64,000 nt of DNA from Cupriavidus necator (GCA_022041995.1 CP074381.1:1116001-1180000); one strand, 5' to 3'. Counted from the stretch's first letter, positions 18,917 through 28,359 are shown. The notes: generated by a model from the letters alone, not told the origin. Translations and numbers: made by a program.

Positions 18917-19073
18917 ACGCGCCAGCCTGACTGCCCGGCCCGCACCTCGGGCGATGTGCCGCAATCGTCTCAAGCTGCGGCGGCTCCGCCGTTTCGCTAA
19001 AATACGCGTTTTCACCCAGCCGGTCCGCGCTGTGACTGACACGCGGCGGAGGCGGCTGACCAGGAGGATTTCG

Positions 19074-19976
19074 GTGATCAAGTGGATAATCGTCGCGGGC
19101 TACCTCGGTGCCGTCCTGTATGTGCACTTCCGCGGCAAGGTGCGCCTGCGCATCTGGCGCCAGCTGCTGGACCATTCGGCCCTGGTGGCCCCGATCAACT
19201 GCTTCATGTATGCATTCTCGGGCGTGCCTCGCACGCCGTATATCCCGGTCGACAACTTCCCCGACCTGGAAAAGCTGCGCGCCGCCTGGCCTGAGATCCG
19301 CGACGAAGGGCTGGCACTGGCCGCGATGCGCAAGATCAAGGCCGCGGACAAGAACGACGACGCCGGCTTCAATTCCTTCTTCAAGTACGGCTGGAAGCGC
19401 TTCTACCTGAAGTGGTACGAGGCCCAGCACCCGTCGGCCGAGCAACTCTGCCCCAAGACCGTGGCGCTGCTGCGCGAGCTGCCCACGGTGAAAGCGGCGA
19501 TGTTCGCCGAGCTGCCGCCGGGCGGCAAGCTCAACCCGCACCGCGACCCGTTTGCCGGCTCGCTGCGCTACCACCTGGGCCTGGCCACGCCGAACGACGA
19601 CCGCTGCTTTATCGAGGTCGACGGCGAGCGCCACAGCTGGCGCGACGGTGAGGGCGTGGTCTTCGACGAAACTTACCTGCACTGGGCCGAGAACCGCAGC
19701 GATGCCAACCGGCTGATCCTGTTCTGCGATATCGAGCGTCCGATGCGCTACGGCTGGGCTACGAAGTTCAACCACTGGATGGGCCGCAAGGTCATGACCG
19801 CGGCCAGCTCGCCCAATGACGAGCACGACCAGACCGGCATGATCAACCGGCTGTTCCGTTTTGTCTGGCTGGGCGGCCAGTATCGCCGCCGCTTCAAGGC
19901 CTGGAACCGCCAGCTTTACTACGTCACCAAGTTTGGCCTGATCGTGCTGGGCGTGGGGCTGATCGTCTTCCTGTAA
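19074..19976 (+). CDS. lpxO: Lipid A hydroxylase LpxO (aspartyl/asparaginyl beta-hydroxylase family)
   Basis: A 300-residue Fe(II)/2-oxoglutarate dioxygenase. LpxO is known to 2-hydroxylate a secondary acyl chain of lipid A at the cytoplasmic face of the inner membrane. A transmembrane helix spans residues 2-18 and a second lies at the C-terminus (FGLIVLGVGLIVFL). Iron ligands are H156 and D158 in LNPHRDPFAG and H203 in TYLHWAENRS, followed by an arginine for 2-oxoglutarate (ANRLILFCDIERP). The start is a GTG with AGGAGGA six bases upstream; the open frame upstream to 18954 is not used. Membership in the BlsA/LpxO group is firm; the precise acyl target is inferred. Confidence 0.88.
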   Translation: MIKWIIVAGYLGAVLYVHFRGKVRLRIWRQLLDHSALVAPINCFMYAFSGVPRTPYIPVDNFPDLEKLRAAWPEIRDEGLALAAMRKIKAADKNDDAGFNSFFKYGWKRFYLKWYEAQHPSAEQLCPKTVALLRELPTVKAAMFAELPPGGKLNPHRDPFAGSLRYHLGLATPNDDRCFIEVDGERHSWRDGEGVVFDETYLHWAENRSDANRLILFCDIERPMRYGWATKFNHWMGRKVMTAASSPNDEHDQTGMINRLFRFVWLGGQYRRRFKAWNRQLYYVTKFGLIVLGVGLIVFL

Positions 19977-19984
19977 GAAGCAAG

Positions 19985-20008
19985 AGAGCCGGCGCAAGCC
20001 GGCTCTTT
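19985..20008 (+). terminator. Rho-independent terminator of lpxO
   Basis: A 9-bp stem AGAGCCGGC / GCCGGCTCT with a GCAA tetraloop, then a short TT run, begins nine bases after the lpxO stop. Confidence 0.75.
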
Positions 20009-20070
20009 GCCTTGGGCGGGCAGCGAACGCCGTTCACATCCCGCTTTGCGACCCCGTTCCGGAGATTCCG

Positions 20071-20325
20071 ATGCGCGTCCGCTCCGCACTGTGGCTGGCT
20101 GCCGCCCTTGGCGCCGCTGCATGCACCACGACACCTGCAGAACGTGCCGCCAGCAGCGCCGCTGCTGTCGGCAAGCCGAACCCCGCCTCCGTCAACTGCA
20201 CGCAGCGCGGCGGCAAGCTGCAGATCGTGTCGACACCCGCCGGCCAGTCCGGCATCTGCACCTTCCCGTCCGGCAAGCAATGCGAGGAGTGGGCACTGAT
20301 GCGCGGCGAATGCACGCCGGGCTGA
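20071..20325 (+). CDS. Small DUF333-family lipoprotein
   Basis: An 84-residue lipoprotein. The signal peptide ends in GAAAC with the lipidated cysteine at residue 18. The mature part has the DUF333 (hemolysin-inhibitor-like) pattern: NPASVNCTQRGGKLQIV, then GQSGICTFPSGKQCEEWALMRGEC. Four cysteines probably form two disulfides in the periplasm. Function in this family is poorly known; some members were described as inhibitors of hemolysin-like or lysozyme-like activities. It sits alone between lpxO and the broken GGDEF gene. Confidence 0.85.
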   Translation: MRVRSALWLAAALGAAACTTTPAERAASSAAAVGKPNPASVNCTQRGGKLQIVSTPAGQSGICTFPSGKQCEEWALMRGECTPG

Positions 20326-20336
20326 GCCGCTAAGCT

Positions 20337-21362
20337 TCAGTCGCGGCGGCGTTCGTTGGCCAGCGTGGTGTAGTAGTCGCGCTTGGCCTGGTACATGCGG
20401 CTGTCGGCCAGCTTGACGATCTCGTTCAGCCGGTCGCCTTGCAGGCAGGTAGCGTGGCCGATGGAAAGGCTCAGGCGTGCGCCCGGGTAGAACTGGTTGT
20501 TCAGCCCCACCACCTTGCCGATCTGCTCGACCACCGTGGCGGCACCGCGCTCGTCGCGCCCGGGCAGCAGGATCATGAACTCGTCGCCGCCGATGCGCGC
20601 CACGCAGGCCTGCTCGCCCACCGCCTTCTTCAACACCTCGCCGGTGCGGCGCAGCAGCCCGTCGCCGTCGGCATGGCCGAACTGGTCGTTGACCACCTTG
20701 AGGCCGTTCAGGTCTACCGCCACCACGCTGACCGGCCACGGGCCCTTGCGGCCCAGCCGCGCCAGCTCGTCCTCATAGTAGGCACGGTTGTAGAGCTTGG
20801 TCAGCACGTCGTGCTTGCCCAGGAACTCGACATAGGCCTCGGCCTTCTTGCGCGCCGTGATATCGGTCAGCGACACCAGCACCTGGTCCCAGTCCGTTTC
20901 CCGCCCGGGGAACACCGACCACTGCATGAAGACGTCCACGGCGCGGCCATCCAGCGCGTAGTTGATGACTTCGCGCTGCTGCTACAGCTTCTCGTGCCAG
21001 AGGTCGATCAGCTGCTCGGCAAAGTGGATGCGCATGTCGTCGCAGAACACATCGCCCAGCCGCGACAGCAGGACTTCCTTGCTGTCCGCGCCGAACATCT
21101 GCAGCGTCTGCTGGTTGACGTCGAGCACGCGGATTTCCTGCATGCAGCGCAAGACAAAGTCCGGATGCACGTTGAGGAAGGTGCGGAAGTCGGTAATGCC
21201 GGCGCCGCGGACCTCATCGAGCAGCACCTTGACCGCGCTGAAGTCCTCCACCCACAGCGACACCGGCGAATGCTCGAACAGTCCCAGCGCATACTGCTCG
21301 CTGCGGCGCAGCTCGTGCTCGGTGCGCATGCGCGCGGTGATGTCCTTGAGGGGCGGGCAAAA
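20337..21362 (-). pseudogene. Broken PAS-GGDEF diguanylate cyclase gene (in-frame stop, 5' end missing)
   Basis: The 3' two thirds encode a PAS/PAC segment ending SLTDITARKKAEAYVEFLG and a GGDEF domain with an intact catalytic RIGGDEFMILL motif, about 170 residues. An in-frame TAG at 20982-20984 (between HEKL and QQREVINYAL) splits it from a second PAS segment. That segment begins with DITARMRTEHELRRSEQ, itself the tail of a further PAS domain whose start is gone. At 21362 the homology stops and the neighbouring MocR gene ends at 21387. The 200-residue 3' piece could still be translated from 20939, so residual c-di-GMP synthesis is not excluded. Confidence 0.75.
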
Positions 21363-21386
21363 AGGGGGGATATTGCAAACAGGACA

Positions 21387-22823
21387 CTAGCCTGCCAGCC
21401 GCTGCACGATGGCGGCCAGCGTGCCCAGCGCCCGCTCGATCTGCGCTGAGCGCGGCGTGCCGCAGTTGATGCGCAGGGAGTGGTCGAAGCGGCCGGCGTT
21501 GGAGAACATCACGCCGGGCATCACGCGGATGCCTGCCTGCAGCGCCTGGTCGAATACCGCTTCGGACGACACCTGGGCGGGCAGCTCCAGCCACAGGTGC
21601 ATGCCGCCGCGCGGCGAGCCCAGCCGCGTGCCGGCGGGAAAGCTGGCGCCGATGGCCTGCGCGAACCATTCGCGCTGCGCGCGCAGCCGGGTGCGCAGCC
21701 GGCGCAGGTGGCGGTCGTGCGCGCCGGAAGCAAGGAAGTCAGCGGCCGCCATCTGCGACAGCATCTCGTTGGGCCGCGACAGGCCGAACTTGAGCATCTC
21801 CACCCGCGCCTGCCATTTGCCGGCGGCGATCCAGCCCAGGCGCATGCCGGGCGCCAGCACCTTGTGCAGCGAGGCGCAGTGGATCACGTTGCCGCTGCCA
21901 TCCCAGGCCTTGGCCGCGGCCGGGGGCGCATCGCTGTCGGCGGTGGCCGAAAAACAGTCGTCCTCGATCAGCGCGATGCCGCGCGCTTCGCACCACTGCA
22001 CCAGCCGCGCCTTGTGCGCGTCCGGCATGATGCAGCCGAGCGGGTTCTGCAGGTTGGGCACCACCGCCACCGCACGGATGTTGTGGTAGTGCTGCGCGGC
22101 CAGCTCCAGCGCCTCCAGCGAGATGCCGGTCTGGGGGCTGCACGGGATTTCCAGCGCGCGCATGCCCAGGCTTTCCAGGATCTGCAGCAGGCCGTAGTAG
22201 GTCGGGGATTCCACCGCAATCACGTCGCCCGGGCCTGCCACCGCGCGCAGCGCGAGGTTGAGCGCCTCGGTGCAGCCGTGTGTGATGACGATCTCTTCCG
22301 GTGCCAGTTGCACGCGGTTGCGCAGCGCCTGGCGCGCAATCGCGGCGCGCAGCGGCTGGTAGCCATCGGACTCGACTGCTTCGCCGAACAGCTGCGGATG
22401 CCGGCGCAGCGCACGCGCCGCGGCACTGCGCAGAGCCTCGGTCGGGTAGAGCGACGGCGCGCAGTAGGCGCCGCCCAGATCGGTATGCACGTGCTCATGC
22501 TGGCTGCGTGCCAGCAAGCCTGAAATGCGCTGGTGGATGCCGACGTACTGGGCCGGGTCCGGCAGCGCGGCGGCGGGCTCTGACAGTTCGGCCAGCGGCC
22601 CGCGCAGCGGCGGGGCAACGAAATAGCCCGAGCGTGGGCGCGCTTCCAGCAGGCCGTCGCTTTCCAATTGCCGGCATGCCTGCAGCGCGGTGGACAGGCT
22701 CACGCTGTGCAACGCCATCAGCGCGCGCACCGACGGCATGCGGTCGCCGGCGGCGAGCGTGCCGGATTCAATGGCGCGGCGGTAGTGGCCGGCAAGCTGG
22801 CGGTAGAGCGGGGTGGTGTCCAT
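21387..22823 (-). CDS. MocR-type transcriptional regulator (GntR winged helix fused to an aminotransferase-like domain)
   Basis: A 478-residue regulator. The N-terminal GntR winged helix (residues 1-72, with DRMPSVRALMALHSVS as the recognition helix region) is followed by a class I/II aminotransferase-like domain. The PLP lysine is near residue 318 in ASLHKVLAPGMRLGW. The start at 22823 (MDTTPLYRQL) is chosen over an upstream one at 22946 because the extra residues do not fit the family. It is divergent from the DUF2917 gene, with about 175 bases between. It differs clearly from the MocR protein at 16120, so it is not a recent duplicate. Confidence 0.92.
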   Translation of the reverse strand: MDTTPLYRQLAGHYRRAIESGTLAAGDRMPSVRALMALHSVSLSTALQACRQLESDGLLEARPRSGYFVAPPLRGPLAELSEPAAALPDPAQYVGIHQRISGLLARSQHEHVHTDLGGAYCAPSLYPTEALRSAAARALRRHPQLFGEAVESDGYQPLRAAIARQALRNRVQLAPEEIVITHGCTEALNLALRAVAGPGDVIAVESPTYYGLLQILESLGMRALEIPCSPQTGISLEALELAAQHYHNIRAVAVVPNLQNPLGCIMPDAHKARLVQWCEARGIALIEDDCFSATADSDAPPAAAKAWDGSGNVIHCASLHKVLAPGMRLGWIAAGKWQARVEMLKFGLSRPNEMLSQMAAADFLASGAHDRHLRRLRTRLRAQREWFAQAIGASFPAGTRLGSPRGGMHLWLELPAQVSSEAVFDQALQAGIRVMPGVMFSNAGRFDHSLRINCGTPRSAQIERALGTLAAIVQRLAG

Positions 22824-22998
22824 GGGGGGATCGTGGCGTGGACGGCCGCATCGGTACAGATACAGAAGCGGGGCGCCTGTATCGTAACAGCCCAAAATCC
22901 TGGGTGCTGTTCCGGTCCTGGCGGTGCACCGGTGTGCCTGCCGCATGCGCTGGCCGGTCGATAGGCTGGAGTCCTATGCCTGTTACCGGAGTCCTGCC

Positions 22999-23370
22999 AT
23001 GCAAAGCGATCTCAACGACACATCAACCGTAGTGCCGCTTTCGGCCGGCCAGTGCCTGCGCCTGCGCGTGGCGGCAGGCACCGTGCTGCATGCGGGCGTG
23101 GGAGAACTGGAGGTAGCCGGGCCGCCGCAATGGCTGGCCGATACCTGCTACCTGCCGCGGCGGCGCCTGCGCGCGGGCGACACGTGGAGGGTGCCCGCGC
23201 GCGGCTGGCTGGCGGTGTCGGCAAGCCGTGCCGGCGCACTCTCGGTCACAGCCCCGCCGGGGTGGCTGCCCCGGCTGCAAGCCTGGCTGGCGTTGTCCTG
23301 GCGCCGCCCCGGCCCGGCCCGCCAGCCCGTATCCCGCCAGATTCCCGACTCCGCGCCCGAAAGACTATAA
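22999..23370 (+). CDS. DUF2917-family protein
   Basis: A 123-residue protein of the DUF2917 family, common in Burkholderiaceae and of unknown function. The core is beta-rich, with PLSAGQCLRLRVAAGTVLHA, then GPPQWLADTCYLPRRRLRAGD and WRVPARGWLAVSA, a small cupin-like pattern without obvious metal ligands. The C-terminal 35 residues are rich in Pro, Trp and Arg. The ATG at 22999 follows CCGGAG. It lies opposite a MocR regulator, the usual layout for a regulated target, but this is inference. Confidence 0.75.
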   Translation: MQSDLNDTSTVVPLSAGQCLRLRVAAGTVLHAGVGELEVAGPPQWLADTCYLPRRRLRAGDTWRVPARGWLAVSASRAGALSVTAPPGWLPRLQAWLALSWRRPGPARQPVSRQIPDSAPERL

Positions 23371-23436
23371 AATTGCGCTCCGGCCGGCCTGGCACATTGG
23401 TGTGCCCAACCCCCGGCCGCTGTTCTCGGGTTCCCC

Positions 23437-25062
23437 ATGCTACGTCTAAGTGAAGTCAAACTCCCGCTCGACCATACCGAAAGCGACCTGGACGCCGCCG
23501 TGCGCGCCGGCGCCGCGCAGATCGGTGTCAAGGGAGACGGCCTGACCGGCTATACCGTGTTCCGCCGTGCCCACGATGCGCGCAAGCGCTCGGATATCAA
23601 GCTCACCTACATCATCGATATCGAGGTGCGGGACGAGGCCGCCGCCATCCAGCGCATGGCCGGCAAGCCGCACTGGAGCGTGACGCCCGACATGGCGTAC
23701 CACTTCGTCGCGCGCGCGCAGGCGGGCAGCACGCATCCGCGCCCGGTGGTGATCGGTATGGGCCCGTGCGGCCTGCTGGCCGGGCTGATCCTGGCGCAGT
23801 CGGGCTTCCGCCCCATCATCCTGGAGCGCGGCAAGGCAGTGCGCGAGCGCACCAGGGACACCTTCGGCCTGTGGCGCAAGAGCGTGCTCAACCCGGAGTC
23901 GAATGTGCAGTTCGGCGAAGGCGGCGCGGGCACGTTCTCGGACGGCAAGCTGTACAGCCAGATCAAGGACCCGAAGCACTATGGCCGCAAGGTGCTCGAC
24001 GAGTTCGTGCGCGCCGGCGCGCCGGAGGACATCCTGTACAAGGCGCGCCCGCATATCGGCACCTTCCGGCTGGTGAGCATGGTCGAGAAGATGCGCGCCG
24101 AGATCACCGGGCTGGGTGGCGAGATCCGCTTCGAGACGCGCGTGGACGATATCGACATCGACGGCGGCCAAGTGCGCGGCCTGAAGCTGTCCACCGGCGA
24201 ATACCTGGAAGCCGACCACGTCATCATGGCGGTGGGCCACAGCGCGCGCGACACTTTCGAGATGCTGCATGAGCGCGGCGTGTTCATGGAGGCCAAGCCG
24301 TTCTCGCTGGGCTTCCGCATCGAGCATCCGCAAGGGCTGATCAACCGCAGCCGCTTCGGCAAGTTCGCCGGCAACAAGCTGCTGGGCGCGGCCGACTACA
24401 AGGTCGTGCATCACTGCAGCAACGGGCGTTCGGTGTACAGCTTCTGCATGTGCCCGGGCGGCACGGTGGTGGCGGCAGCGTCAGAGCCGGGCCGCGTGGT
24501 CACCAACGGCATGAGCCAGTACAAGCGCGCCGAGCGCAACGCCAATGCCGGCATCGTGGTCGGCATCACGCCCGAGGACTACCCCGGCGGCCCGCTGGCG
24601 GGCATCGAGTTCCAGCGCAAATGGGAAGCGCGCGCGTTCGAGCTGGGCGGCAGCAACTACTGCGCGCCGGGCCAGCTGGTGGGTGATTTCATTGCGGGCC
24701 GGGCCTCGACCGCGCTGGGCTCGGTCGAGCCCTCGTACAAGCCCGGCGTGACGCCGACTGACCTGAGCACGTCGCTGCCCGACTACGTGATCGAGGCGAT
24801 CCGCGAAGGCATTCCCGAGATCGACAAGAAGCTGCCTGGCTTTGCCCTGCATGATGCCGTGCTGACCGGGGTGGAAACGCGCACCTCGTCGCCGCTGCGC
24901 ATCCGCCGCAACAACGATGACTACCAGAGCATCAATGTGAAGGGCCTGTACCCGGCAGGCGAAGGCGCGGGCTATGCCGGCGGCATCTACTCCGCGGCGA
25001 TCGACGGCATCGAAGTGGCCGAGGCCGTGGCACTCAGCATCGTCGGCGGCAAGGCCGCCTAA
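23437..25062 (+). CDS. FAD-dependent oxidoreductase, COG2509-like
   Basis: A 541-residue flavoprotein. About 95 N-terminal residues form a small alpha/beta domain (LPLDHTESDLDAAVRAGAA). The FAD-binding dinucleotide fold follows, with VVIGMGPCGLLAGLILAQSG near residue 103 and an acidic residue at ILERGKAV. The C-terminal GLYPAGEGAGYAGGIYSAAIDG completes the FAD site. The family is widespread, and its substrate is not established. FGEGGAGTFSDGKL near residue 160 is typical. The stop overlaps the stop of the convergent flavoprotein gene. Confidence 0.88.
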   Translation: MLRLSEVKLPLDHTESDLDAAVRAGAAQIGVKGDGLTGYTVFRRAHDARKRSDIKLTYIIDIEVRDEAAAIQRMAGKPHWSVTPDMAYHFVARAQAGSTHPRPVVIGMGPCGLLAGLILAQSGFRPIILERGKAVRERTRDTFGLWRKSVLNPESNVQFGEGGAGTFSDGKLYSQIKDPKHYGRKVLDEFVRAGAPEDILYKARPHIGTFRLVSMVEKMRAEITGLGGEIRFETRVDDIDIDGGQVRGLKLSTGEYLEADHVIMAVGHSARDTFEMLHERGVFMEAKPFSLGFRIEHPQGLINRSRFGKFAGNKLLGAADYKVVHHCSNGRSVYSFCMCPGGTVVAAASEPGRVVTNGMSQYKRAERNANAGIVVGITPEDYPGGPLAGIEFQRKWEARAFELGGSNYCAPGQLVGDFIAGRASTALGSVEPSYKPGVTPTDLSTSLPDYVIEAIREGIPEIDKKLPGFALHDAVLTGVETRTSSPLRIRRNNDDYQSINVKGLYPAGEGAGYAGGIYSAAIDGIEVAEAVALSIVGGKAA

Positions 25063-26324
25063 GCCTGCTGCAGGTAAGCCGCGGCGCCGAGCGCCGCGGT
25101 GCGCCCGCTGGCAAAGCACGCCGTCAGCAGGTAGCCGCCGGTGGGTGCCTCCCAGTCCAGCATCTCGCCGGCGCAGAACACGCCCGGCAGCGCGCGCAGC
25201 ATCAGTCCCGCGTCCATCGCCTCGAAGCGCACGCCGCCGGCGCTGCTGATCACTTCGTCGATGGGCCGCGGGCGCAGCAGCCGCAGCGGCAGTGCCTTGA
25301 CCGATGCCGCCAGCGTGTCGGCATCGTGCATCGCTTCCTTCGACAGGCATTCGCGCAGCAGGCCGGCCTTGACGCCGGTGAGGCCAAGCCGGCTTTGCAG
25401 GTGGCTCGACAGCGAACGCGCGCCGCGTGGATGCTTTACCTGCGTGCTGACGTGCTCGGCGCTGTGCGCCGGCAACAGGTCCAGGTGGATGGTGGCGCCG
25501 CCCTCGGCCTCGATCCGGTCGCGGATTGGCGCGGACAGCGCATAGACCAGGCTGCCTTCGATGCCGGTCGCGCTGATGACGAATTCGCCCTGGCGGTAGT
25601 GCGCCTGCCCGTCGCGGCCGGTCAGGGCGATGGCTACTGGCTTGACCGGTTCGCCGGCAAAGCGCGCCGCAAACGCTTCGCTCCACGCCACATCGAAACC
25701 GCAGTTGGCGGGCCGCAGCGGCGCAATCCCGACGCCGCGCTCGGCCAGCCGCGGCACCCACGCACCATCTGATCCCAGCCTTGCCCAGCTGGCACCGCCC
25801 AGCGCCAGCACTACCGCGCGCGCCTGCACGACCGTTTCACCCTGCGGCGTGGCGAAGCGCAGCGCATGCCGCGCGCCCTCGTCCCAGCCCAGCCAGCGGT
25901 GACGCATATGGAACTGCACACCGGATTCGCGCAGGCGGTGCAGCCACGCGCGCAGCATCGGCGCGGCCTTCATGTCGGTCGGGAAGACGCGGCCGGAACT
26001 GCCGACGAAGGTTTCGATGCCAAGCCCGTGCACCCAGTCGCGCAGGGCCTGCGGGCCGAAGCCCGCCAGCATCGGCGCGATCTGTGCGGTGCGGGCGCCA
26101 TAGCGGCCCAGGAAGGCCGGCTCCGGCTCGGCATGGGTCAGGTTCATGCCGCCCTTGCCGGCCATCAGGAACTTGCGCCCGACCGATGGCATGGCGTCGT
26201 AGACGGCCACGCTGGCCCCCTGCGCCGCCAGCACTTCGGCCGCCATCAGCCCGGCCGGACCGCCGCCGATGACGGCCACGTCGAGGCTGGCTTGGGAAGG
26301 GGAGGAAGTGGCGGAAGAGGGCAT
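25059..26324 (-). CDS. HI0933/BaiN-like flavoprotein (TIGR03862 type)
   Basis: A 421-residue FAD protein of the HI0933/YhiN superfamily. The N-terminal Rossmann motif is VAVIGGGPAGLMAAEVLAAQG (residues 16-36 approx.). KGGMNLTHAEP near residue 58 replaces the GRCN motif of the BaiN group, a mark of the TIGR03862 subfamily. Later segments are GSSGRVFPTDMKA and, at the C-terminus, GGVRFEAMD then CAGEMLDWEAPTGGYLL, which closes the FAD site. The physiological substrate is unknown. It ends head-on against the other flavoprotein gene with a few shared bases. Confidence 0.88.
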   Translation of the reverse strand: MPSSATSSPSQASLDVAVIGGGPAGLMAAEVLAAQGASVAVYDAMPSVGRKFLMAGKGGMNLTHAEPEPAFLGRYGARTAQIAPMLAGFGPQALRDWVHGLGIETFVGSSGRVFPTDMKAAPMLRAWLHRLRESGVQFHMRHRWLGWDEGARHALRFATPQGETVVQARAVVLALGGASWARLGSDGAWVPRLAERGVGIAPLRPANCGFDVAWSEAFAARFAGEPVKPVAIALTGRDGQAHYRQGEFVISATGIEGSLVYALSAPIRDRIEAEGGATIHLDLLPAHSAEHVSTQVKHPRGARSLSSHLQSRLGLTGVKAGLLRECLSKEAMHDADTLAASVKALPLRLLRPRPIDEVISSAGGVRFEAMDAGLMLRALPGVFCAGEMLDWEAPTGGYLLTACFASGRTAALGAAAYLQQA

Positions 26325-26413
26325 CAGGAGGCTCGGCAGGGGCGGGGTGTTTCCGCCGCGGATTATAGAGCCTGCGGCAGCGCTAGAATGACGGTTTGCC
26401 GCGCATTGCCATC

Positions 26414-26989
26414 ATGACCTCCGCCACCCACTCCGCAGACACCGTTATCGCCGCCACCCGCCACTGGCTGGAGCGCGCCGTGATCGGGCTCAACCTGTGC
26501 CCGTTCGCCAAGAGCGTGTACGTGAAGGAGCAGGTGCGCTACGTGGTCAGCACCGTCACCGAGGCGCCGGACGTGATCGACGACCTGGAGCGCGAACTGC
26601 GCCTGCTGGCAGACGCCGACCCCGATCAGATCGACACCACGCTGCTGATCCTGCCCGATGCGGCGGCGGACTTCCTCGACTTCAACGACCTGCTGTATTT
26701 TGCCGAGCGCCTGCTCGTCAGCCTCGGGCTGGAAGGCACGCTGCAGATCGCCAGCTTTCATCCGCAGTACCAGTTTGCCGGGACCGGGCCAGACGATATC
26801 GAGAACTACACCAACCGCGCGCCGTATCCGATCCTGCATCTGCTGCGCGAAGACAGCATCGCCCGCGCGGCGGCTGCGTTCCCGGATGCGGCGGACATCT
26901 ACGAGCGCAACCAGGCCACCATGCGCCGCCTGGGCCACGACGGCTGGCAGCGCTGGATGGCGGGCGAGGACGAGCCCGGGAACGCGTGA
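26414..26989 (+). CDS. DUF1415-family protein
   Basis: A 191-residue protein of the DUF1415 family, found mainly in beta- and gamma-proteobacteria and of unknown function. Diagnostic segments are RAVIGLNLCPFAKSVY near residue 22 and the FHPQYQFAGT stretch near 120, followed by YTNRAPYPILHLLRE. The conserved cysteine in LNLCPFAK is suggestive of a catalytic or metal role. An in-frame start at 26396 exists, but the ATG at 26414 is more natural. The stop codon abuts the stop of the convergent methyltransferase gene. Confidence 0.88.
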   Translation: MTSATHSADTVIAATRHWLERAVIGLNLCPFAKSVYVKEQVRYVVSTVTEAPDVIDDLERELRLLADADPDQIDTTLLILPDAAADFLDFNDLLYFAERLLVSLGLEGTLQIASFHPQYQFAGTGPDDIENYTNRAPYPILHLLREDSIARAAAAFPDAADIYERNQATMRRLGHDGWQRWMAGEDEPGNA

Positions 26990-27832
26990 TTACACGGCCG
27001 ACACCGGCGCGGTGAAGAAGCGCTCGCGCATTTCTTCCAGCCCTAGTCTTTCCAGCACCTCTTCCAGCCGCTCGGCCGGGCGGCGGCGCGGCAGGTCCTT
27101 GTACTGCGCGATGATCAGCTCGTTCTTCATCGAGTGTTCCCAGCCCACCAGCTCGGTCACGCTGACCTGGTAGCCATGCGCCTCCAGCTGCAGGCAGCGC
27201 AGCACATTGGTCACCTGGCTGCCGAATTCGCGCGTGTGCAGCGGGTGGCGCCAAATCTCCGTCAGCGGATTGCCCGCCAGCAGCTTGCCCTTGTGCCTGC
27301 GCAGCACGCTGGCCACCTCGGCCTGGCAGCAGGGCACCAGCACGATATGGCGGGCCTCCTTGGCCAGCGCAAAGCGGATCGCATCGTCGGTTGCGGTATT
27401 GCATGCATGCAGCGCGGTGACGACATCGACAGTGGGCGGCAACTGCGGCGAGGTGATCGAATCCGCCACCGACAGGTTCAGGAACGACATCCCCGGAAAG
27501 CCCAGCCGCGCAGCCAGTGCCTGTGAAGTCTTCACCAGTTCTTCACGGGTTTCGATGCCGAAGATGTGCGAATCGTCCTGCAGGGCCTTGAAGAACAGGT
27601 CGTACAGGATGAAGCCCAGGTACGACTTGCCGGCGCCGTGGTCCACCAGCGTGACGCGGCCGCGCTCGGCCTTGACCTCCTGCAGCAGCGGTTCGATGAA
27701 CTGGAACAGGTGGTAGACCTGCTTGAGCTTGCGCCGGCTGTCCTGGTTCATCTTGCCGTCGCGCGTCAGGATATGGAGTTCCTTGAGCAGCTCGATGGAC
27801 TGGCCGGGGCGGATTTCGTGGGTATTTGACAT
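26990..27832 (-). CDS. SAM-dependent methyltransferase, Methyltransf_32-like
   Basis: A 280-residue protein. It has the SAM motif VTLVDHGAGKSYLGFILYD near residue 60, then ALHACNTATDDAIRFA near 143 and LVPCCQAEVA near 170. These are the D-G-GKGYL, H-C-TD and PCC signatures of PF13679 methyltransferases. Substrate is unknown; some family members act on RNA. The frame is open upstream to 27910, but MSNTHEIRPG at 27832 looks more natural, although no good ribosome site precedes it, so the start is uncertain. It is the last gene before the AT-richer stretch. Confidence 0.8.
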   Translation of the reverse strand: MSNTHEIRPGQSIELLKELHILTRDGKMNQDSRRKLKQVYHLFQFIEPLLQEVKAERGRVTLVDHGAGKSYLGFILYDLFFKALQDDSHIFGIETREELVKTSQALAARLGFPGMSFLNLSVADSITSPQLPPTVDVVTALHACNTATDDAIRFALAKEARHIVLVPCCQAEVASVLRRHKGKLLAGNPLTEIWRHPLHTREFGSQVTNVLRCLQLEAHGYQVSVTELVGWEHSMKNELIIAQYKDLPRRRPAERLEEVLERLGLEEMRERFFTAPVSAV

Positions 27833-28341
27833 GAGGGGGACTGCACAGGCTGCGGGACGCGGCGCGTCCCGGAATACCGACAGTTTACCGAAAAGTCCCG
27901 AAGACCCCACTGAGTGACGCGGGGCTCACTGGCTCGCGGCTGGCGAGGCATCTCAGCGTAGCCAATGGGACCGCTAACAGGCTTGTTTGGGGATCGATGC
28001 GGTATAAATGGTAAAAATATTAAAACTGACGAATTGGTGCGAGCCGGGGAATGATTGGATTTCACCAGGTCCGTCGCCCGGCTTTAGCAAAAAGATTGGC
28101 CATGCCTTGCACACAGGCCAGGATGGAATTCGGAGATCGACAAATGGTCCGGAAACAACATAATTGACACGATTTGGGTCATGAATCCGGTAACACGCAG
28201 ATTTGGCGGATAGGAATGGGTTAACCCGTGCCGGAATGGACACGGCGACCCCGTGGCGCGGCACGCCCGGCGGCGCGTTGCGCCACCGGAACAGCGCCCC
28301 GTTACTGCAATGAAGCGCATTTCCCGCCGAGAAATGCGAGT
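27833..28341. other. Gene-poor, AT-richer intergenic stretch left of the insertion sequence
   Basis: About 500 bases with no convincing gene. The part around 28000-28040 is markedly AT-rich for this genome (ATGGTAAAAATATTAAAACT). Bases 28302-28341 are the detached 3' end of the arsR-like gene interrupted by the insertion sequence; read on the reverse strand they encode the last ten codons and stop of the original protein. Confidence 0.6.
28333..28341. repeat. Left copy of the 9-bp target-site duplication
   Basis: AATGCGAGT directly before the left inverted repeat, identical to 29472-29480. A 9-bp duplication is characteristic of the IS903 group of the IS5 family. Confidence 0.9.
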
Positions 28342-28359
28342 GGCGTTGTTGCATAAATC
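28342..28359 (+). repeat. Left terminal inverted repeat of the IS903-like element
   Basis: GGCGTTGTTGCATAAATC, an exact reverse complement of 29454-29471 and close to the known IS903 end sequence. Confidence 0.93.
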
